Assembly: GCA_032622095.1 (NCBI GenBank)
Contig: CP136064.1
Span: 130,061,605-130,125,604 of the forward strand
DNA: 64,000 nucleotides
Direction: 5' to 3'
Origin: Siphonodentalium dalli
Lineage: Eukaryota; Mollusca; Scaphopoda; Gadilida; Siphonodentaliidae
The notes under the pieces are model-generated. The model saw only the letters and a program-made list of their open reading frames with translations. It was not told the origin of the DNA and made no database searches. A program made the translations under genes and the position numbers. Below, in pieces: positions 51,801 through 60,929 of the stretch. Within the stretch, counting starts at the first letter, position 1; each line of letters begins with the position of its first letter.

Positions 51801-53706
51801 ATTAAATAAAGCTAAATATAGGCCTATCGGAATAAAATAACCAAAAAGGCTTATGATTCACAAAAAAATTATACAACAGTAAACGCTCTTTATTGAAGAT
51901 ATCAGTGTTGATGGTGGCATACACATAAATATATATGCTAGCTACATATAGTACTGGGTCGCTCTTTAAGTAAATATGACGAGATTTACTAAAAAAAAAA
52001 AATAGCACGAAATAGGTGTATATTGATATTCCTCAAAGAAAATTGATAGAAATATATTTCGTTCTTTTATATCATGCAACAACAAAAATATGCCAACATC
52101 AATATTTATTTCAATAATTAATATCAAGTTATCTCAGTACTTAATTATGTAGCCTTATTGTTCGATTTGGATAACAACAATGGCATTCTATATTCAAAAA
52201 TAAATTATATAAAATAAATACGAATGCTTATGGGATGCCAAATTGACATTTAATAAATAATTGAGCTTAAGTTAAGCGCAATAAGGAATATCTTATTGCG
52301 CTTAAGTGCAATAAGGAATCTCTTATTGCGCTTAAGTGCAATAAGGAACATTCTTATTGCGCAATTAGATCTTCCCTTAATAACTAAATAAGGGATTCCT
52401 TAAAGCGCAATTAGCTATTATTGCGCTTAAGCGCAATAAGAATAATCCTTATTGCGCTTAAGCGCAATAAGAATATTCCTTATTGAGCTTAAGCCTTAAG
52501 CGCAATAAGAGATTCCTTGTGCAATAAGAGATTCCTTATTGCGCTTTTAAAGCGCAATACGGAATTTCCTTATTGCGCTTAAGCGCAATTAGATCTTCCC
52601 TTATTTATTAAATGTCAATTTGGCTTCCCATAAATGCTGAGCATTTTTATTTCAACTGAAGCTGCTTTTGCCAGGCCTTCGATTCTGTAAAATGCAGGAG
52701 TGTGGTTGGTCACTCGCCTAACCTGAAACCCAGGCGTGTGATTTTGGTGGATATTTCGGGGGTATAAAATGACAAACGAAGACTCAAAATTAAATCAATT
52801 TTATCACCATTGTGATTCATCTTGTACACATGTATTCTCCACATTGAAGTAATTAAAACTCCATTATCGAATTGCGTCGTAATGCTTCCGTTGGATGTAA
52901 GTTGTTATGAAATGCGGTCAGAGACCATGTAACCACGTGAGAGTTTCCTGTTGTGTGAACTCTATCGATATTTAAAAAAATAATGTTTGATTGCCCCGAA
53001 CTCAAGTTTCAATTTCTATTCATCTTCACCACCAATCGGGGCGGCTTCATTTAGAACGCAACACAATCATGGTACCAAAATTACGTTGCATTGGTGATGG
53101 GGTGCACAGTGGGATTAATTTAAATATGTCATGTTGGTAACAATATCTAGCCGAGAATTACTCAAGACGAAATCGCTAAACGCACCTGACTATAATAATG
53201 TTCTAGCGCATGCGCAAATCTCAAAACGTACGGCATGTCTGTCAGTCTTCTCCAGCAAACAAGGTTGATCGTTATTATAAACCCTTTTTCAATCGTGCGC
53301 CGAATATCGCCGAGGAGTGTGATTAATTACTCGCCAAGATTTAATTTCAGGCGTGCTATGGTGCGCGAGCGCGATCGCACGCCTCATAATCGAAGGCCTG
53401 CTTTGCTATCGTCGTTTTAATAGCCGTTCGTATCGCGTTCACGAGTGCATTCAGCAATGCTCCAATGAGAGCAGGAGGTGAAGGTTGACATTCTACATCA
53501 AGGCCAAGGTCGTTGACAACAGTAGTATGGCATGATCAGACTTATAGCACCCAGAGGCCAGACCTGAACTTGAACATACTTCTGAATGCATCATAATGTA
53601 ATTTCCTCATTCGTTGGTGTATCCCGCCTTTCATGTGGTTCTTGCGGTTGGTAGCGTTATCAGCAAATGATTTATCACAGAAATCGCAGTAGTATCGCTT
53701 CCCCAT
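42601..53706 (-). CDS. ZMAT5: ZMAT5 / U11/U12 snRNP 20 kDa protein, complete (4 coding exons)
   Basis: ZMAT5 is a subunit of the U11/U12 di-snRNP, which recognises U12-type introns in the nucleus. Coding exons in order are 53706-53580, 46823-46761, 44811-44737 and 42830-42601. Phases join cleanly to 164 codons plus TGA; the human protein is about 170 residues. Residues 7-30 form a matrin/U1C-type C2H2 finger (CDFC then HMKGGIH: C7, C10, H24, H30). Residues 57-76 form a CCCH finger C-X8-C-X5-C-X3-H (C57, C66, C72, H76). The tail carries VEEEKQ, DVDEWLKKR and 'LPPSM...W', all at the positions expected from vertebrate ZMAT5. All three introns are U2-type GT-AG. Intron 1 (6.8 kb) is stuffed with mobile elements. 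The stop faces the SMC6 stop at about 6 kb. Confidence 0.95.
44737..44811 (-). CDS. ZMAT5: ZMAT5 exon 3 (rest of CCCH finger)
   Basis: This 75-bp exon reads (G)SCNSGDTCRYSHLTAERKQL and LQQK. It supplies the second and third Cys and the His of the CCCH finger. The acceptor is GTTTTTCAG and the donor AAAAG|GTACTA. Confidence 0.95.
45866..46082. mobile_element. foldback MITE in ZMAT5 intron 2
   Basis: The left arm contains TAACGACAAAATAACAGGGT, AATTCTGAAA and GTGACCTCATCTACAT. The right arm is its inverse, ending TCGTTA. Arms are about 70 bp with loop near 45945-46010. No coding capacity. Confidence 0.75.
46540..46681 (-). repeat. inverted copy of the TTAGCTCACCTGAG element (end part)
   Basis: Reads on the minus strand TTAGCCACCTGAGACGAAG, TCTGGTGGAGCTATAGTCAT, then the AAGACC(C/G)AATGGGTTCATAT unit. 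It lies about 80 bp past the 3' edge (in gene direction) of ZMAT5 exon 2. Confidence 0.65.
46761..46823 (-). CDS. ZMAT5: ZMAT5 exon 2
   Basis: This 63-bp exon reads (S)PDVILQEESLKKPCRMFFSE(G). It supplies the first Cys of the CCCH finger. The acceptor is CTGCATTGCAG and the donor GAAG|GTTAAA. The seven-T run inside the exon sets the frame; both flanking exons require this phase. Confidence 0.92.
47139..47220. mobile_element. solitary TTAA-MITE left end
   Basis: TTAA then AGGAACTCAATCCGAT and GGTCCTAAATTCCTATTTCT, like the left end of the 343-800 family. No matching right end lies nearby except that of the 47785-48239 copy. Confidence 0.55.
47785..48239. mobile_element. TTAA-flanked MITE, copy 2
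   Basis: Same ends as 343-800 (AGGTACTCAATCCGATCA and inverse). TTAA flanks both sides (47781-47784 and 48240-48243). Internal matches include TAATAATTGCCCA and CATCGATATCTGATCAC. The orientation is the same as copy 1. Confidence 0.8.
48400..48900. repeat. local duplications in ZMAT5 intron 1
   Basis: 48415-48540 resembles 48780-48890 (CCAGACTTGGATA, GTTGATAGACATGCAAATA, TTGGCTTGATGCACTG). 48640-48770 resembles 47440-47580 (TTAGTCTGTCAACCAGCCCA). At least two rounds of local copying are implied. Confidence 0.65.
48905..49295 (+). repeat. 2-unit copy of the ~160-bp AAGATGGC array
   Basis: Two units of the 30.5 kb array with the same tail: AAAGGAAATTGTTGACGGAC, CACAGACACACGGACGACAG, CCATGGCAATAGCTCAA, and a final TTGAGCTAA. 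This shows the array plus tail moves as one element. Confidence 0.8.
49701..50762. mobile_element. foldback element built of 22-bp palindromes, with a nested insertion
   Basis: The left end reads AGTGGCTAAAGAGCGGTA and the right end, inverted, AGTGGCTAAAGAGCGGTA. The arms are arrays of a perfect 22-bp palindrome whose half-site is AAAGAGCGGTA. Perfect or near-perfect copies lie at 49708, 49744, 49779, 49955, 50616, 50653, 50697 and 50734, with decayed ones at 49814-49930. The centre (about 50001-50606) is a different transposon. Confidence 0.75.
50001..50606. mobile_element. nested TIR transposon (CGCACACGATGCGATAT ends)
   Basis: Left GGCCGCCGCACACGATGCGA; right, inverted, GCGCGCCGCACACGATGCGA. 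Many internal ATCGTACGA/AATATCG motifs mirror the ends. TCAA is seen just outside the left end and just past the right end. No ORF of transposase size. Confidence 0.7.
51620..51764. repeat. foldback hairpin tipped with AAAGAGC
   Basis: The left arm begins TGAATAAAGAGCGTTCATTA and the right arm ends GAAAGCTCTTTATTCA. Arms are about 55 bp. More AAAGAGCG/CGCTCTTT motifs lie at 51095, 51150, 51600, 51885 and 51960. Confidence 0.75.
52224..52638. mobile_element. foldback element with CTTATTGCGCTTAAG palindrome array
   Basis: The ends are TTATGGGATGCCAAATTGAC and, inverted, TTATGGGAAGCCAAATTGAC, followed by ATTTAATAAATAA in both arms. The interior (52264-52600) is almost wholly alternating CTTATTGCGCTTAAG and CTTAAGCGCAATAAG blocks, making about eight overlapping palindromes. 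Confidence 0.85.
53160..53530. other. CpG-richer stretch near the ZMAT5 5' end
   Basis: Within intron 1 close to exon 1 the sequence becomes CpG-rich (GTGCGCGAGCGCGATCGCAC at about 53361). An NRF1-like palindrome GCGCATGCGC lies at 53206-53215. It may be part of the ZMAT5 promoter-proximal region. No exon was recognised. Confidence 0.35.
53580..53706 (-). CDS. ZMAT5: ZMAT5 exon 1 (C2H2 finger)
   Basis: The start ATG is at 53706-53704 and is the family start (MGKRYYCDFCDKSF). The exon ends one base into a codon (TTC AGA A|GTATGT). It encodes the whole matrin-type zinc finger plus KLHYDAFR. An in-frame open stretch upstream of the ATG is not expected to be translated. Confidence 0.95.
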
Positions 53707-53891
53707 TGTCGCACAAAATCGACAACGCACCAACACACCAGCAGTTTGTCTTGTCAGGTAAACACAATCTTCAACCAGAGCGCACAAATCAGAGTGACTT
53801 CGAGATCAGCTGCATCCCGAGCAGGGATTATCACCTTGTCGATAACCGGAAGTGGAATCGGAAAATGTGGAATATACGCCTCAGAATCAAC

Positions 53892-54017
53892 AGTTACTGG
53901 ACATAAAGTCCCAAAAATAAGGTTTTAATCCAATTTATAAATCGAGTTCCATATATTAGTATACCGATTTATAAATTCGATTAAAACCTTATTTTTGGGA
54001 CTTTATGTCCAGTAACT
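53892..54017. repeat. long hairpin ~190 bp upstream of ZMAT5 ATG
   Basis: Arms of 53 bp, nearly identical: AGTTACTGGACATAAAGTCC, CAAAAATAAGGTTTTAATC, TTTATAAATCG and inverse, around a 20-bp loop. It is a probable MITE or hairpin element in the promoter or 5' UTR zone. Confidence 0.9.
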
Positions 54018-54239
54018 ATGCCCAAATCCAAGATGGCATCCAAAATGGCCTGCAATAAATTGAAAAATGCGGAACACGAAGCAAGGCTACACACTGATCA
54101 GATAGGAGACTTATTTTCTGCATATTGGTACAACAGTTGTTCTTGATATCACCTTGTAGAAAATGTCAATATAAAATCGCCAAATTTTACTCGTTGCCAC
54201 AATCGTGTAAAGGGCCTGACCTGTCACGGGTCAGTGTAT

Positions 54240-54870
54240 AGGCCTATATATGTGTTGGCTGTATGATCGTGGGTGGGTGTACGGATACATTTGGGAGTGT
54301 ATGGTTATGGGTAATGTGTATAGGTGTAAATGGAGTTATTGTACGTTCATGATTGAAGCGTATATGCATATCTGGGTTATAGCTGGGTGGTCATTGGCGA
54401 GGCATACTAGTATATGGGTATATAAAAGGAGTGACTTTGTGATCATGGGTGGGATGTATATCTGTTGTGGCTGTATTGCATTGCTGGGTGTATAGGTAGG
54501 TATACAGAGAATGGCTGTATGATCATGGATGTGTATGGGTATACAGCGAAATGCTGAATTGTCATGGATGAGGTGTGCACATATGCAAGTCTGGGGTGGA
54601 TATGGATGGCCGTGTATGCGGGGTATTGGTGTATCTGGATTCTGGAAGGGCTGTGTGGCCATTAGTGTATATCTATACCTGGAGTGACTATGTCATGGTG
54701 GGTGTACTTGTATATCTTGAGTGGCTATATGGCCATGGGTATGATGAATATATATACATGGAGTGACTGTATAATCACAAATATTGTGAGTAGGTATACA
54801 GCGAGGGACTATATGGTCATTGTGGGGTGTATGAGCATACCTGGTGTGCCTGTATGGTGACCAGACCTGT
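54240..54870 (+). repeat. GT-rich minisatellite
   Basis: Degenerate units of roughly 55-75 bp share GTATAC, 'ATGATCATGG(G/A)TG', 'GGGTGTAT' and 'GGAGTG(A/G)CT'. The + strand is strongly G+T rich for 630 bp. A detached block continues at 55790-55915. Confidence 0.7.
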
Positions 54871-55059
54871 TGAGTTTTGAAAATGTCAATCCGGGAGATT
54901 TTTGCGGTAGGTATGCCCAATTTTGTTCATGTTCCAAAAATCATTTTTATGATGAAGATTACGTAGTTTTTATGAGTTTCTATTTCTGTTTATTTTATAA
55001 ATATATATACCTAAATAAAACGGTAATGAATGTCCTATTGGTAATTGTAATATAGCTGA

Positions 55060-55440
55060 TGTGAGTGGGAGGTACCACCATTTATGAAGAGAAAGCAGCA
55101 GACACTTCATATAAATTAAGTGAAAATACTCAGAATTCCACCGGATACAACCGGATATGCGTGAAAACGAAAGTACAAAATCGGAATAAATTGACTCATC
55201 TTACTGTTTAATCCCCAAAAGAAATGCACACTTTCCACCATTTATTAACAAAATTAAGAAGCAGAAACTTCGTTTAAAATAAGTAAAAACGAACCCAAGT
55301 TACAAAGGTCACAACCAGACATGTATGCGTTCCACCAGATACGGCCGGATATACAATCGGACATGAGTTAAACCGAAAGTACAAAATGGACTCGTCTATA
55401 CAGTTTTACCCACAAACGAAATGAACACATCCGTTCGCAT
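55060..55440. repeat. two-unit duplication (~190 bp)
   Basis: Shared blocks are GCAGA(C)AACTTC, CCACC(G/A)GATAC...CCGGATAT, GAAAGTACAAAAT and GAAATG(C/A)ACAC. Both units are diverged. Confidence 0.55.
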
Positions 55441-56160
55441 GGTTTGTGACTTAGTAGTTATTTAAGTCGCATTATTAAATCTATTGTTTATACTTTTACG
55501 ACAGCTCGCATGGCTACGAAGGGGTGTGAACATTAATTAGTCTCAATTAGTACTGCTGATTAGTACTGAATAATGATGAATATGAAATTACTCTTGATGT
55601 TACCGATGGCAACAGTACATCTGCACAATGCGGGAGAATTGGGTGGTCTTCAGTGTTTTGGAGGTTTTGTCCATAGCAATCCGTGAGTCTCACGGACAAT
55701 CCGTGAAACTTAACAGGCCTGATAGTGACTCATGTCCGCATGGTATGTGTTAGTGCATGGGCTAAACCCAATCTGACTATAAGGTCATTGCTGCTCTTGA
55801 AAGGTGTATGTGCGTAAAGAGAGTTGCTACATGGTCATTTAGGTGGTGTTTATGTATATGTGGAGTGACAGTATGGCCATGGCCGGGTTGTACAGGTGTA
55901 CATTGGGTGCTTTCGTTTCGACAATAAATCAAGGATATGTTAATCGATAGCGAGGTCATGCCATAGTGTTCTCCGTCTTGGCGGCATTTTATGTACAATG
56001 GTGCTCCTGACAATAGTTTTTATCTGGCGAGACGATATACTGATTACCCCAGCACTGTGAAATTTTCTGTAATTAATTTCTTGGCCATGTGATTAAAGGC
56101 ATGGATGGCCTTCATGGCGGGTATGCTGTTAAAATAGTCACACCCGTTTAATCTGCCACA

Positions 56161-56400
56161 AACAGAAAGAATATTAAAATATAGACATATTTTGTTCTTA
56201 TACCAATCATAAATTTGTGTAAATAGTATGTTATTGTCAAGTCTGTAAGCTTTGTTTTGTAAACAAATGCCAGGTTCTGTAATGCTTTTGGCTTTTGTTT
56301 ACATAACAAAGAATACAAACTTGACAATAACATACTATTTACGTGATATTTATGATTGCTATAAGAACAAAATCTGTCAATATTTTAATATTTTTCTGTT
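56161..56400. mobile_element. foldback MITE, 240 bp
   Basis: Ends AACAGAAAGAATATTAAAAT and inverse TATTTTAATATTTTTCTGTT. Inner arms include TTTTGTTCTTATA and AAATAGTATGTTATTGTCAA. It is palindromic to its centre near 56280. Confidence 0.85.
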
Positions 56401-56704
56401 CATGGTGGTTTTAACGGATGTCACAATGTCACAGCAATACCCACCGCAAAGGCCATTTAAACAACCAGACTTGAAGTATTACATTTCTAAGTAACATGCT
56501 CTATTTAATTTTTTATCAAATTATGTGCTGAAATGTATAAATGAAAAGCATACTCGTGGGTGCAATATGGAATCTACACATCTTCAGCGATGGTTGAGCT
56601 AAATCACACGCTCGAGCTAAAGTGGCCATACTCGTATTCTAGCACATACCGGGACATGTTCGGCTTGGGTTGTTGCTTGTCATATATCAAATAGCAGCTT
56701 CTTG

Positions 56705-56738
56705 GTGGCCTCTTTGTTTTGTCAAAACAAAGAGCCAC
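56705..56738. repeat. near-perfect short palindrome
   Basis: GTGGCCTCTTTGTTTTG and CAAAACAAAGAGCCAC around a single base, with one bulged C. It could form a 16-bp stem. Confidence 0.8.
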
Positions 56739-57792
56739 TAAAATAATTGTTGATTATAGTAGCGACGATCTGATGACCAGAGAGGCAAAATTGCCTGCCG
56801 ACGCTCCAATAATATGGGTATATTGCTTGAGTTTGACTACTGGTTTAACCATTTAACTGTAGGATTCCTGGAGTTGGCGATGTTTAAATTCTGCTGTTGC
56901 TTGGATCACAACAATGTTCGACTTTCTACATGTACTGACCTTGGTAAAATTTGTGTTATTGCTAAAATAATGTTTTTTTCTTTGTTCCATATACATACAT
57001 GTTTGCATCACAGCAATTACGTATCAATCAGTATGTTTATAAGAGCGTAACATAATAATTGGATTAGTCAAAAATCACTTTCTTGATGGCCATTTTGGAC
57101 GCCATCTGAAATTTATTCTGGAGGAAGGTGATTCCCTCGATTTTAATACTGGTGACAAGAGTGAGCATTTGTGGCAGTTGTGATATAACATGTGGCCATT
57201 ATGTTCTTAAAATACCGCAAAATATTGTCAATAATTTGCTCAATAATATGCTCAATTATAATAAATGTATATGCTCAATAATTTCTCAATAATAAGCTAA
57301 AAAAATTGAGAAATTTGCCAATATTGGGTCCCCGCAATAAATATACAATTGCGGAAAGTTGCACACAGATCTCCTAGCAAACTTTTTAGCTCATCTGAGA
57401 TGAATAGTCATCACTCCTCATCCGTCGTCCGTCTTTCCATCTAGCCGTCTGTCAATCTGTCAAGAATTGTCTTCTTCTCCAGAACTGTAAGACCGAATGT
57501 TCATATTTGGTGTGGATGTTCCCTAGGTGACTCACATTCAGATTTGTTCAAATGTGGTCACCAGGTCAATTAGTTGCAAAACCAGGGCCATAACTCAATT
57601 CCTCCATAGTAATTCTCAGAACGACTTCTTCTCAAGATTTAGCTAATATTTAGTATGGAGGGTCCTTGGGTGACTGGGTTAAGATTTGTTCAAATGGGGT
57701 CACTGGGTCAAATAGAAATTAAATTGAAATCCTTGCTAAAAAAAAAACAAACAAAATTCAAAATGAAAAAAAAAAAAAAAAAAATTTATATT

Positions 57793-58055
57793 ATATATAT
57801 ATACTGGTGTAACAGCTTATCTCCCCCCCCCCCCCCCCCTGGGTATCTTCCCCCCGCCCTGGTAATATTTTGACATATTTATGCTATTATTGGGTTAATA
57901 AGTTAAACTTCAAAATAACCACAAAAAAAATAAAATACGAGTGGGGGGGGGGAAGATACCCAGGGTGGGGGGAAGATACCCAGGGTGGGGGGAGATACCC
58001 GGGGGGGGGGGGGGAGATATCGTGCTACACCGGTATATATATATATATATATATT
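57793..58055. mobile_element. foldback with C18/G14-scale homopolymer runs
   Basis: The left has ACTGGTGTAACAGCTTATCT then a C run and CTGGGTATCTTCCCCCC. The right has three GGGGAAGATACCCAGGGTGG-like units, a long G run and AGATATCGTGCTACACCGGT. TA microsatellites flank both sides. The right arm is a strong G-quadruplex candidate. Confidence 0.75.
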
Positions 58056-58969
58056 ATATTTGACATGCCTGTGTGTAAATAGCACAACATACTATGCACA
58101 GCTGTGGTCATTAAAAAGTAATTATTGTCAATATCAATGTTGTCAGTTCCAAGAGATCCAGCAAAAACAAAGCCTGGCCTAGGCAGCATGAATGAGGTTT
58201 AATCCACTGGTCCATTTGCTTACAAGTTGTGTTAACCCCTATCTTGATTTTATTTGTAAAGTCTTTATTTTTATGTTTATGTGTACTCATAAGAGTGGGG
58301 CACAGATGTTTCTCCTCAAATTGATGTGTGGGTCTAATCACAGATGTCTTATTCTCACAGGGAAGTGCGGACAGGGGCTAGTTGCAGATTTTTTTCAATG
58401 ACAAGTCATTTTTTTTCATAACTAATTTTAAATACTAAAATGAATATAAAATTATAGACCATTCGAAGGGGGCTCCCAGTTTTAATATGAACCCAATATC
58501 TATAATTTTATAAAAAAAAAAAAAGTTTTATTCAGCTTACATGATTGGTATGGTTATTTAAAAACTTTCATATATTTTGTCTGTTTTATCCTACTATTTT
58601 CACATTTAAATTGACTATGAACTACCTGTAGAATTCAGTTCCTGATAACATGCACTTTTCAGATTAAAAAAAATCTTCTCATGTATGTTATTATAATACA
58701 ATTTTGTTGTCTCCCAACACATGAACACATATGGTGAATATAAGGTCAATATCTGAATCTCTTATCAGGTTTGCTCAAATGGAATTGGTTATTCAAGATG
58801 GGCAGACTTTGCAGATTTAATATTCAGCCCTCTTGAAAATTTATTGAATTAAGAATGTGCATGTCTGTCAACTGAACACTTTCTATTTCTAAGCTGTGTA
58901 TATAGTTCCAACTACTTATTTTGAAGTAAATTTTACTTTCATTTGAATTTTTTTTATATTTAGTGTTGT

Positions 58970-59585
58970 TGAGTGGCCCCAAATTAGGCACTCTTTCCAC
59001 ATGCACCCCCCACAGGCCCACCCCATTCCAAAATGGCCACCACCATGCAGAGGGGTTCAAATAGGGCAACCATGCCATGCCATTTATCGGGCCCTTGACC
59101 AACTCAGGTCAAACAAAGGGTGTTGTATGGTCCCCCCCCCCCCCAGCCAATCTTAATATTCACCCACTCACACCCTGATCCAAAATGGGCACCGTCCAGA
59201 GGGGTTAAAATATGGCACCCATTTCATTTATCAAGCCCTTGACCAATTTAGGTCAAAGGGTGTTGCATGGTGCCCACCACCAAGCCACTCTTTCCACACA
59301 CCCCACCCCAACTCAGGTCAAACAAAGGGTGTTGTATGGTCCCCCCCCCAGCCAATCTTAATATTCACCCACTCACACCCTGATCCAAAATGGCCACCAG
59401 CCAGAGGGGTTAAAATAGGGCAACCATGCCATTTTTCAACCCGTTAACATATTTTGGTCAAAGGGTGTTGTAGTGTTGTAGTGTGGTCCCCAAGCCGCTC
59501 TTTCCACACCTCGTTCCAAAATGGCCGCAATCCAGAGGGGTTCAAATAGGGCACCCAGGCCATTTTTCAGCCATTTTGGATCGGG
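58970..59585. repeat. ~140-bp tandem units, AAATGGCCACC...AGAGGGGTTAAAATAG
   Basis: Four units with CCAAAATGGCCACC, CAGAGGGGTT, ATAGGGCAACCATGCCATTT and AAAGGGTGTTGTATGGT. A higher-order copy repeats CCAATCTTAATATTCACCCA. Poly-C runs lie at about 59132 and 59341. Confidence 0.75.
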
Positions 59586-60339
59586 TGAATATTTAGATTA
59601 GCTTGGGGGCCACCCTACAACAACATTTGAAGAGTTATGTCCCTAGCTCTGCCCATATTTGACCCAGTGACCCCATTTGAACAAATCTAAACCCCCAGTC
59701 ACCCAAGGACCCAACATGCTAAATACACCCAATGGTTCTTGAGAATAAGTTATTTTATAAATTTCTATGGAGAAAAATGTTATGGCCCTGGCTTTGCAAC
59801 TATTTAACCTGGCGACCTCATTTTAACAAATCTGAATTATATGTGAGTCACCCAGGGAACATCCACACCAAATATGAACCCATTCGGTCTTATGGATGTG
59901 GAGAAGAAGACGATTGTTGACGGATGACCCGACGGACGGCCCACAGATGGACGGACTAGGAGTGATGACTATAGCTCTACCGGAGACTTCCGTCTCAGGT
60001 GAGCTAACAAACCGAATACTCAACCCCTTCAATCTTTTAAAACCAAACAGTGATAACATATTATAGGTATAACCCTTTGATAGCTGGTTACTAATACTTG
60101 CTGATGATAATTTGGATGCTTGTTGAACTTATTATAAGCTCAGTATCCCCACAAATAACAATTAGTCAATTTCAATATATACTGATAGAACTGAATGGGA
60201 AAGCCTCTTGAGCAATTGATGGGATAAGATGACACAGAAACTTTGGATGTATTAGAATTGTGTATTCTGTACTTGCGGAATATATACGAAAGACATTTTC
60301 ATACAAAGGGAATTCTCTGAATTTGGGATGAGATATATC

Positions 60340-60508
60340 GATTAATCCATTGACACACCACAGATGATTTGACCCCCTGATGGATTAATCCATTGACACA
60401 CCACAGATGATTTGACCCCCTGATGGATTAATCCATTGACAAACCACAGCTGATTTGACCCCCTGATGGATTAATCCATTGACACACCACAGTTTATTTG
60501 ACCCCCTG
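60340..60508. repeat. 43-bp tandem repeat, 4 units
   Basis: GATTAATCCATTGACACACC, ACAGATGATTTGACCCCCTG and ATG, repeated four times with only a few changes. It looks recent. Confidence 0.92.
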
Positions 60509-60777
60509 GCTAGTTGCTATTTTATAACCATGTTTGGATGGTAAAATAATTATTATAGGACTAATGTTTTTCTTCCCCATGAGATACCACTGTAGTAGAG
60601 CAAACATTTCAAACTAGAGTTTGATACGATATCATACCACCATCCTCTATCTTAGGGATTATCGCTTATTGCTTTTCTTCTGATCCATCGCCATTGTACA
60701 TGGTTTATGTCATTCAAATGTCATATTGGTTTAGTGTGTGTCATGCAAGTCATATGATCAACATATTATCACTACAC

Positions 60778-60920
60778 TACAGTGAATTTATCTCGTCATT
60801 GCATCACGTCTTATTGAAGAGGTCAGATCTCTGGATCAAACACTGCATGAGGCGGCTGGTTTGATCCAGTGATCCGACCTCTTCAAAATTGACATACTGC
60901 GACCAGATCAATTCACTGTA
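60778..60920. mobile_element. foldback MITE, 143 bp
   Basis: Ends TACAGTGAATT and AATTCACTGTA. Inner arms TTGAAGAGGTCAGATC, TGGATCAAAC and inverse. TA at both tips suggests a TA target. Confidence 0.8.
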
Positions 60921-60929
60921 ATGATACCA

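Larger units (their letters stand above)
57386..60007. mobile_element. possible 2.6-kb foldback: inverted TTAGCTCA elements
   Basis: The left starts TTAGCTCATCTGAGA (57386) and the right ends TCTCAGGTGAGCTAA (60007). Both sides carry the same unit in opposite orientation (AGACCGAATG, GTGGTCACC..GGTCAA / TTGACC..GTGACC). It may be one element with long TIRs or two inverted insertions. Confidence 0.45.

Noticed and set aside
42601-53706. U12-type introns in ZMAT5 or SMC6
   Set aside because: It would be notable in a minor-spliceosome gene, but none of the 13 donors reads (A/G)TATCCTT. All are U2-type GT-AG apart from one GC-AG in SMC6.
54336-54662. 108-residue minus-strand frame rich in His/Pro/Ile
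   Set aside because: It is a shadow of the GT-rich minisatellite.
58824-59102. 92-residue Trp/Pro-rich minus frame
   Set aside because: It overlaps the AAATGGCCACC tandem units; no family resemblance.
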